From Neobacillus mesonae (lineage in GTDB: Bacteria > Bacillota > Bacilli > Paenibacillales > Paenibacillaceae): a stretch of DNA of 64,000 nucleotides. This document shows positions 60,193 to 64,000 of this stretch, piece after piece. The notes under the pieces are model-generated. The model saw only the letters and a program-made list of their open reading frames with translations, was not told the origin of the DNA and did not search any database. Position 1 is the first letter of the stretch. Every line of letters starts with the position of its first letter. Made by a program: the position numbers and the translations under genes. Where the stretch lies: contig JAMBOW010000008.1 of assembly GCA_023715865.1 (NCBI GenBank), positions 100,962 to 164,961 of the forward strand, written 5' to 3'.

Positions 60193-61074
60193 TTAACCTT
60201 TGAGCGAGCCTACCATGACACCTTTTACGAAAAAGCGCTGCACGAACGGATACACGCACAGAATCGGCACCGTTGCGACGATAATTGTTGCATACTTGAT
60301 CGTTTCTCCGATCTGATAACGGTCTCCGGCAGAGGCTCCGGTCGACATACTTTCTGTCGAGTTGGCAATAAGGATTTCCCTCAGCACAAGCTGAAGCGGA
60401 AACAGCTCACGGCTCTTAATGAATACAGAGGCATAAAACCAGCCGTTCCATTTGTCCACCGCGTAGTACAGAATCATTACCGCGATAACCGGCATCGACA
60501 GCGGGATGATAATCCGGAACAAGATGGTGAAGTGATTGGCTCCATCAATTTTGGCCGATTCCTCCAAGCTGTCCGGGATACCCATAAATGCCGTGCGCAT
60601 AATGATCAGGTTAAATGTGCTGATACTGAACGGAATAATGGTGGACCACAGTGAATCCAGCAGTCCGACACCTTTTACCACAAGATACAGGGGAATAAGC
60701 CCTCCGCTGAAAAACATCGTAAACACAATCAGGAACATAAACACTTTGTTCCACATCACGTTTTTGCGTGACAGCACGTATGCTCCGAGCGAAGTCATCA
60801 GCAAATTGACGGTTACGCCCACGACAACGATGAACAGCGTGTTCCGGAAACCAAGTCCGATGCCGGGGTTGGCAAGAACGCTTTTATAAGCGTCCAGATT
60901 GAAGCCAAGCGGACGAAACAATATCCCGTCATTCGCAAGCAGTCTTGCTGCGTCACTAAATGAGGCGAAGAGCACATAGAGCAGAGGGTATAGCGTCGCG
61001 ATCACAAGCAGTATAAGGATCATGTAATTGACAAGATCAAAGATCCGGTCAAACCAGCCTGTTTCCTTTTTCAT
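60193..61074 (-). CDS. Carbohydrate ABC transporter permease, LplC/YtcP-like
   Basis: A 293-residue, six-helix inner-membrane permease of the CUT1 family. Seen: IFDLVNYMILILLVIATLYPLLYVLFASFSD start, GFRNTLFIVVVGVTVNLLMTSLGAYVLS, and the EAA coupling loop EESAKIDGANHFTILFRIIIPLSMPVI that contacts the ATPase. No ATPase gene is in the cluster; a shared MsmX-type ATPase encoded elsewhere is expected. Starts 12 bases after the companion permease; ends 31 bases before GH88. Confidence 0.95.
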   Translation of the reverse strand: MKKETGWFDRIFDLVNYMILILLVIATLYPLLYVLFASFSDAARLLANDGILFRPLGFNLDAYKSVLANPGIGLGFRNTLFIVVVGVTVNLLMTSLGAYVLSRKNVMWNKVFMFLIVFTMFFSGGLIPLYLVVKGVGLLDSLWSTIIPFSISTFNLIIMRTAFMGIPDSLEESAKIDGANHFTILFRIIIPLSMPVIAVMILYYAVDKWNGWFYASVFIKSRELFPLQLVLREILIANSTESMSTGASAGDRYQIGETIKYATIIVATVPILCVYPFVQRFFVKGVMVGSLKG

Positions 61075-61086
61075 TCCATTCTCACC

Positions 61087-62010
61087 TCACCATAGGCTGT
61101 TATTGCTGACCCTGCGGCTGATATAGTTGGCTGTGATGAGCAGGATCAAATTGATGACAGAGTTGAACAATCCGACCGCCGAGCTGTAGCTCCAGCCGAA
61201 TTCCAGCAGCCCCTTACGGTAGACGAAGGAGGAGATGACATCTGCCGTCTCATAAGTCACCGGGTTGTACAGGAGAATGATTTTCTCAAAGCCGACGTTA
61301 AGGAGATTCCCCATTCTCAAGATCAGCATAATGGTGATGGTAGGCAGAATTCCGGGCAGCGTAATGTAGAACATCTGCTTCAGCCGGTTTGCCCCGTCCA
61401 TGCGTGCCGCCTCATATTGCTCCTGGTCAATGCTCGAGAGGGCGGCAATATAGATAATGGATTCCCAGCCGATCCGCTGCCAGATTTCGGACAGGATGTA
61501 GATTGGCCTGAACAGGTCAGGACGCTGAAGCATGGCCTGCCCGTCATAGCCGAGCCACATAAACATTCGGTTGATGAGACCGTCCGCGTTCGTAAAGTCG
61601 GTAATAATTCCGCAGATGACAACCAGGGAGATAAAATAAGGCATGTACGTAATCGTCTGTACGACCCGCTTGAACCGGCGGTGCCGGACCTCATTAATAA
61701 GCAGGGCCAGCAGGATAGGCATCGGAAATTCAAACACTAAAGAGTACAGACTGATCAGAAGCGTGTTTTTTAAAATTCTCCAAAAATAATAGCTGTCGAA
61801 AAAATCAACAAAATGCTTCATCCCTACCCAGTCACTGCCAAGAATCCCTTTCATAGGCGAGTAATCCTTGAAGGCAATGACCGCGCCATACATCGGCGTA
61901 TAGTGAAAAATAAAGTAATAGGCAAGGACTGGAATCATCATGAGATAGAGATATTTATTCAGCATGAAGTCCCGGATAAACCGGCTTTTGAAAGATCGGG
62001 AAGTGTTCAT
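61087..62010 (-). CDS. Carbohydrate ABC transporter permease, LplB/YteP-like
   Basis: A 307-residue six-helix permease pairing with the next gene. Seen: KYLYLMMIPVLAYYFIFHYTPMYGAVIAFKDY-type start, NTLLISLYSLVFEFPMPILLALLINE, and EAA loop EQYEAARMDGANRLKQMFYITLPGILPTI. The late YETADVISSFVYRKGLLEFGWSYSSAVGLF block is characteristic of the LplB group. ATG 62010 has AGGTGA about 12 bases upstream. Confidence 0.95.
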   Translation of the reverse strand: MNTSRSFKSRFIRDFMLNKYLYLMMIPVLAYYFIFHYTPMYGAVIAFKDYSPMKGILGSDWVGMKHFVDFFDSYYFWRILKNTLLISLYSLVFEFPMPILLALLINEVRHRRFKRVVQTITYMPYFISLVVICGIITDFTNADGLINRMFMWLGYDGQAMLQRPDLFRPIYILSEIWQRIGWESIIYIAALSSIDQEQYEAARMDGANRLKQMFYITLPGILPTITIMLILRMGNLLNVGFEKIILLYNPVTYETADVISSFVYRKGLLEFGWSYSSAVGLFNSVINLILLITANYISRRVSNNSLW

Positions 62011-62070
62011 GGGTCGGTTCAGTCACCTCATTTTCGAAAGAGTCGGGGAGAGCTGCTCTCTCCCCTTTCA

Positions 62071-63699
62071 TTACCGCTCGTTGTAGCGTTCCAGTGCGGC
62101 CATTTGAATCTCGATCGCTCGGTCCAGATTCAACTGCTTCATTTTTGCCACGTAGTCCTCGAACTCATCGATAGGATCTGTGCCCAAAATGATCTTAATG
62201 GTCATCTCGTCTACGAGCGTATTAATATCGTTCATGATTGTCGCGTACTCCGAGCTCTCCTCCGGGTTTGGCGTAATCGGCGGCAGATTGTACTTTTCTG
62301 AATCCGTTTTATTCCAGATATCTACAGCTTCACGCTGTGTCTCAAGGGCAAGATACTGCTCTATATAGCGCTTATCCTGGACAAAAGGACCGTTATAGCT
62401 GCTTCGCGCATACATGGAGATAGCTTGAGCCGGTGCCAAATTGTCCGGGTTCTTCAATAACAATTCCGTAAACTGCGGGTATCCGTCTTCCGTCAGATTA
62501 TAGCTGACGCCTTCCTGACCGAAATTGAAGAACATATGGCCCTCTTCGCTGTATCCATAGTCCAGCATTTTTACGGCCAGCTCAGGATTTTTAGCCATGC
62601 TCGTAATGGCAACTGTACCTTCTGAAGAATAAGCCTGATTTCGTTGTCCAAACATCGGCACCTCACCCTTGTTTAGTACGGGGTAAGGAGCAGCAACAAG
62701 CACACCGTCCGGATCATTTGCTTCAACGAGCGGCTGCCACTTCCCGATGCCCCCGCCCGTATTACCGACGGTCGCCCCGGTTTCACCGGATGCAATGTTG
62801 CTGTCAACCGCTTTCAAATCCGTCGTTGCAATGTTCTTGTCGATCAGCCCTTCTTTATACCAGCTGTTGAATAGGCGCAGATACTCCTTGAACCCGGGCT
62901 CTGCCGGTCCAAATTTCACCTGTCCATCCACCTGATAGAAGCCTCGCGTGACGCCAAATGCGCCGAGAAACGCTCCATTCCCTGAATCATTAAAGAACCT
63001 AGGCTTACTGACGACCGTGAACGGAGCAGCAGCGCCCTTCTGATCTTTGAATGCACGCAGCGTTGTGGTCCATTCGTCAATGGTCTCCGGCACAGGAAGC
63101 CCCAGCTCATCCAGCCAATCCTTGCGGATCACAGGACCCTGAAAGACACGGAGGTATTCGTCTCCTCTAATGAACGGGAAGGCATAATAGCTGCCGCTGT
63201 CCGTCTTGACCATTTTGTCGATCTCCGGATTCTCGGAGAGGAATTTCTTTAAATTAGGTGCATATTTGTCAATGAGATCATTCAGTTCAATAATGTAGCC
63301 GTCTTTAATCGCCTTCTCCGGTCCTCCCGGAAAGCCGAGAAAGTTATACTCAATCATGTCCGGCAGATCACCTGAGGCAAGCATGACATTGAGCGCTTCC
63401 TGAGCCTGTCCCGATGGAGGTGCAGTAAAGGAAAGCGGAACCCCAGTTACCTTCTGCCACTCCTGGAAGAAGGGCACCTCATCATGCGTAGCCTTAACGC
63501 CTACCAAATTTCCGGCAAGTTCTGCCCAATAGGACAGCGTTTCGTCCGTTTCAATCGGATACGTTGTCTCTTCGGCGACTACCGGAGCCTCATTATTCTC
63601 CTCACTCTGTTCTTCTGCACTCCCAGAAGTTCCGGAACAGCCGATTAACAGTGATGACATCATCGCCATGATAAGTGTGGAAGTAAACCAACGTTTCAT
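62071..63699 (-). CDS. Extracellular solute-binding lipoprotein, LplA-like (operon leader)
   Basis: A 542-residue lipoprotein; lipobox LLIGC at residue 21, then an acidic Glu/Ser-rich linker (SAEEQSEENNEAP). The ligand-binding lobes contain LSYWAELAGNLVGVKATHDE, ASGDLPDMIEYNFLGFPGGPEKAIKDG and VIRKDWLDELGLPVPETIDEW. First gene of the uptake operon with two permeases and GH88, so it should bind unsaturated uronic oligosaccharides. GGGGG/AGGTGA before ATG 63699. Clear paralogue of the protein at 54845-56485. Confidence 0.95.
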   Translation of the reverse strand: MKRWFTSTLIMAMMSSLLIGCSGTSGSAEEQSEENNEAPVVAEETTYPIETDETLSYWAELAGNLVGVKATHDEVPFFQEWQKVTGVPLSFTAPPSGQAQEALNVMLASGDLPDMIEYNFLGFPGGPEKAIKDGYIIELNDLIDKYAPNLKKFLSENPEIDKMVKTDSGSYYAFPFIRGDEYLRVFQGPVIRKDWLDELGLPVPETIDEWTTTLRAFKDQKGAAAPFTVVSKPRFFNDSGNGAFLGAFGVTRGFYQVDGQVKFGPAEPGFKEYLRLFNSWYKEGLIDKNIATTDLKAVDSNIASGETGATVGNTGGGIGKWQPLVEANDPDGVLVAAPYPVLNKGEVPMFGQRNQAYSSEGTVAITSMAKNPELAVKMLDYGYSEEGHMFFNFGQEGVSYNLTEDGYPQFTELLLKNPDNLAPAQAISMYARSSYNGPFVQDKRYIEQYLALETQREAVDIWNKTDSEKYNLPPITPNPEESSEYATIMNDINTLVDEMTIKIILGTDPIDEFEDYVAKMKQLNLDRAIEIQMAALERYNER

Positions 63700-63904
63700 T
63701 CACCTAAACCCCCATTAACATCAAATTTGGATTGCTGTAATGACAGGTTAAAGGATGACTGCCATCCGGGGACATGTGCAAAATGTTAAATCAGGTGTTC
63801 ATTTTGTCCAGAGGAACTGACAATTTGGACAATGCAATGAGCAAAAAGCAAAAAAGCACCTCTGCTTCACTGTAGGGACTGACCCCATAACGTGAGACAA
63901 ATTA

Positions 63905-63964
63905 AAACACCTTCAAGAAAATGCAACCATGTCGTAAGATATGGAGACAATCTTGGAGGTGTTT
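63905..63964 (+). promoter_or_regulatory. Hairpin sequestering the transposase ribosome-binding site
   Basis: AAACACCTTCAAGA (63905-63918) pairs with TCTTGGAGGTGTTT (63951-63964), 14 pairs with one G-U, so that GGAGGT (63955-63960) is buried in the stem. In a long transcript read in from outside, translation would be blocked; a shorter transcript starting inside would be free. Confidence 0.5.
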
Positions 63965-63968
63965 TTCG

Positions 63969-64000
63969 TTGGCAACTAGAGTTAGTTATCCTGTTGAAGT
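63969..64000 (+). CDS. IS3-family transposase OrfA, N-terminal fragment (cut by window edge)
   Basis: Only 10 codons are visible: TTG start at 63969, eight bases after GGAGGT, encoding MATRVSYPVE. This opening resembles the helix-turn-helix OrfA of IS3-type elements in Bacillales, which binds the ends and is completed by OrfB through frameshifting. The identification rests on this short stretch plus the TG-type end at 63871. Confidence 0.55.
   Translation, partial: MATRVSYPVE

Larger units (their letters stand above)
63871..64000 (+). mobile_element. Left end of an IS3-family-type insertion sequence (truncated by window edge)
   Basis: From 63871 the sequence begins TGTAGGGACTGACCCC, a plausible terminal inverted repeat (IS3-family ends start with TG), followed by a short leader and the first codons of a transposase. 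The right end, the target duplication and most of the element are outside the window. Confidence 0.6.

Noticed and set aside
63854..63867. Small hairpin AAGCA-cctc-TGCTT with minus-strand T run next to the IS end
   Set aside because: Only five pairs; too weak to call a terminator, and its relation to the IS target is unclear.
1..64000. CRISPR arrays, tRNA or rRNA genes, prophage
   Set aside because: Read for regularly spaced repeats, tRNA CCA/T-loop patterns and phage structural genes; none seen, though a tRNA scan was not possible.

Overview
The window reads as ordinary chromosome of an endospore-forming, Paenibacillus-like member of the Bacillales. The evidence is two complete gerA-type spore germinant receptor operons, a typical Paenibacillus LplA/LplB/LplC-type oligosaccharide uptake locus with a large membrane-bound AraC regulator, strong GGAGG ribosome sites with many TTG/GTG starts, a glutaminyl-tRNA synthetase (unusual in Firmicutes but present in Paenibacillus), a multidomain GH18 chitinase, and long rho-independent terminators after most genes. 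No rRNA, tRNA, CRISPR array or prophage was seen. The only mobile element is the left edge of an IS3-type insertion sequence at the right end.

Layout. 0-9.8 kb: end of an aldo/keto reductase, a flavodoxin-fold NAD(P)H oxidoreductase, mobA, an MFS transporter, a long imperfect palindrome, glnS, small membrane and DUF2164 proteins, two GNAT acetyltransferases, a small secreted protein, and an ECF sigma/anti-sigma pair with a self-type promoter. 10-20 kb: chitinase with a long structured leader, an MFS exporter, then a redox cluster (molybdopterin oxidoreductase, formate/nitrite channel, NADH oxidase) whose promoters carry FNR/Rex-type TGTGA-N6-TCACA sites, then another MFS exporter. 20-31 kb: SRPBCC protein, glutathione peroxidase, Fur-controlled siderophore ABC ATPase, DEAD-box helicase, aldehyde dehydrogenase, an AarF/phasin pair, ThuA-like protein, CBS/CorC membrane protein, uroporphyrinogen-III synthase-like protein. 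31-45 kb: germinant receptor operon 1 (A-C-D-B), DoxX, M56/BlaI pair, catalase, an OmpR-type regulator with a degenerate receiver overlapping a PerR-type Fur protein, then germinant receptor operon 2 (A-C-B). 45-55 kb: aldo/keto reductase, TetR regulator with a perfect operator palindrome, MTA/SAH deaminase family amidohydrolase, a MerR-methyltransferase fusion, a four-gene ATP-grasp/DUF350/Ser-Gly-rich lipoprotein operon, and an MHYT-PAS-GGDEF-EAL protein. 55-64 kb: two paralogous solute-binding lipoproteins, AraC regulator, GH88 unsaturated glucuronyl hydrolase, two ABC permeases, and the IS edge.

How genes may work together. mobA supplies the guanylylated molybdenum cofactor needed by the molybdoenzyme 12 kb away, and the formate/nitrite channel beside that enzyme probably carries its substrate or product. 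The solute-binding protein, permeases and GH88 enzyme form an import-and-hydrolyse pathway for unsaturated uronic oligosaccharides. Catalase, PerR-type repressor and glutathione peroxidase point to peroxide defence. The best candidate for an undescribed system is the four-gene operon at 49.5-52.1 kb: an ATP-grasp ligase of the glutathionylspermidine synthase family, encoded with a membrane protein, a Ser/Gly-rich lipoprotein and an unrecognised soluble protein.
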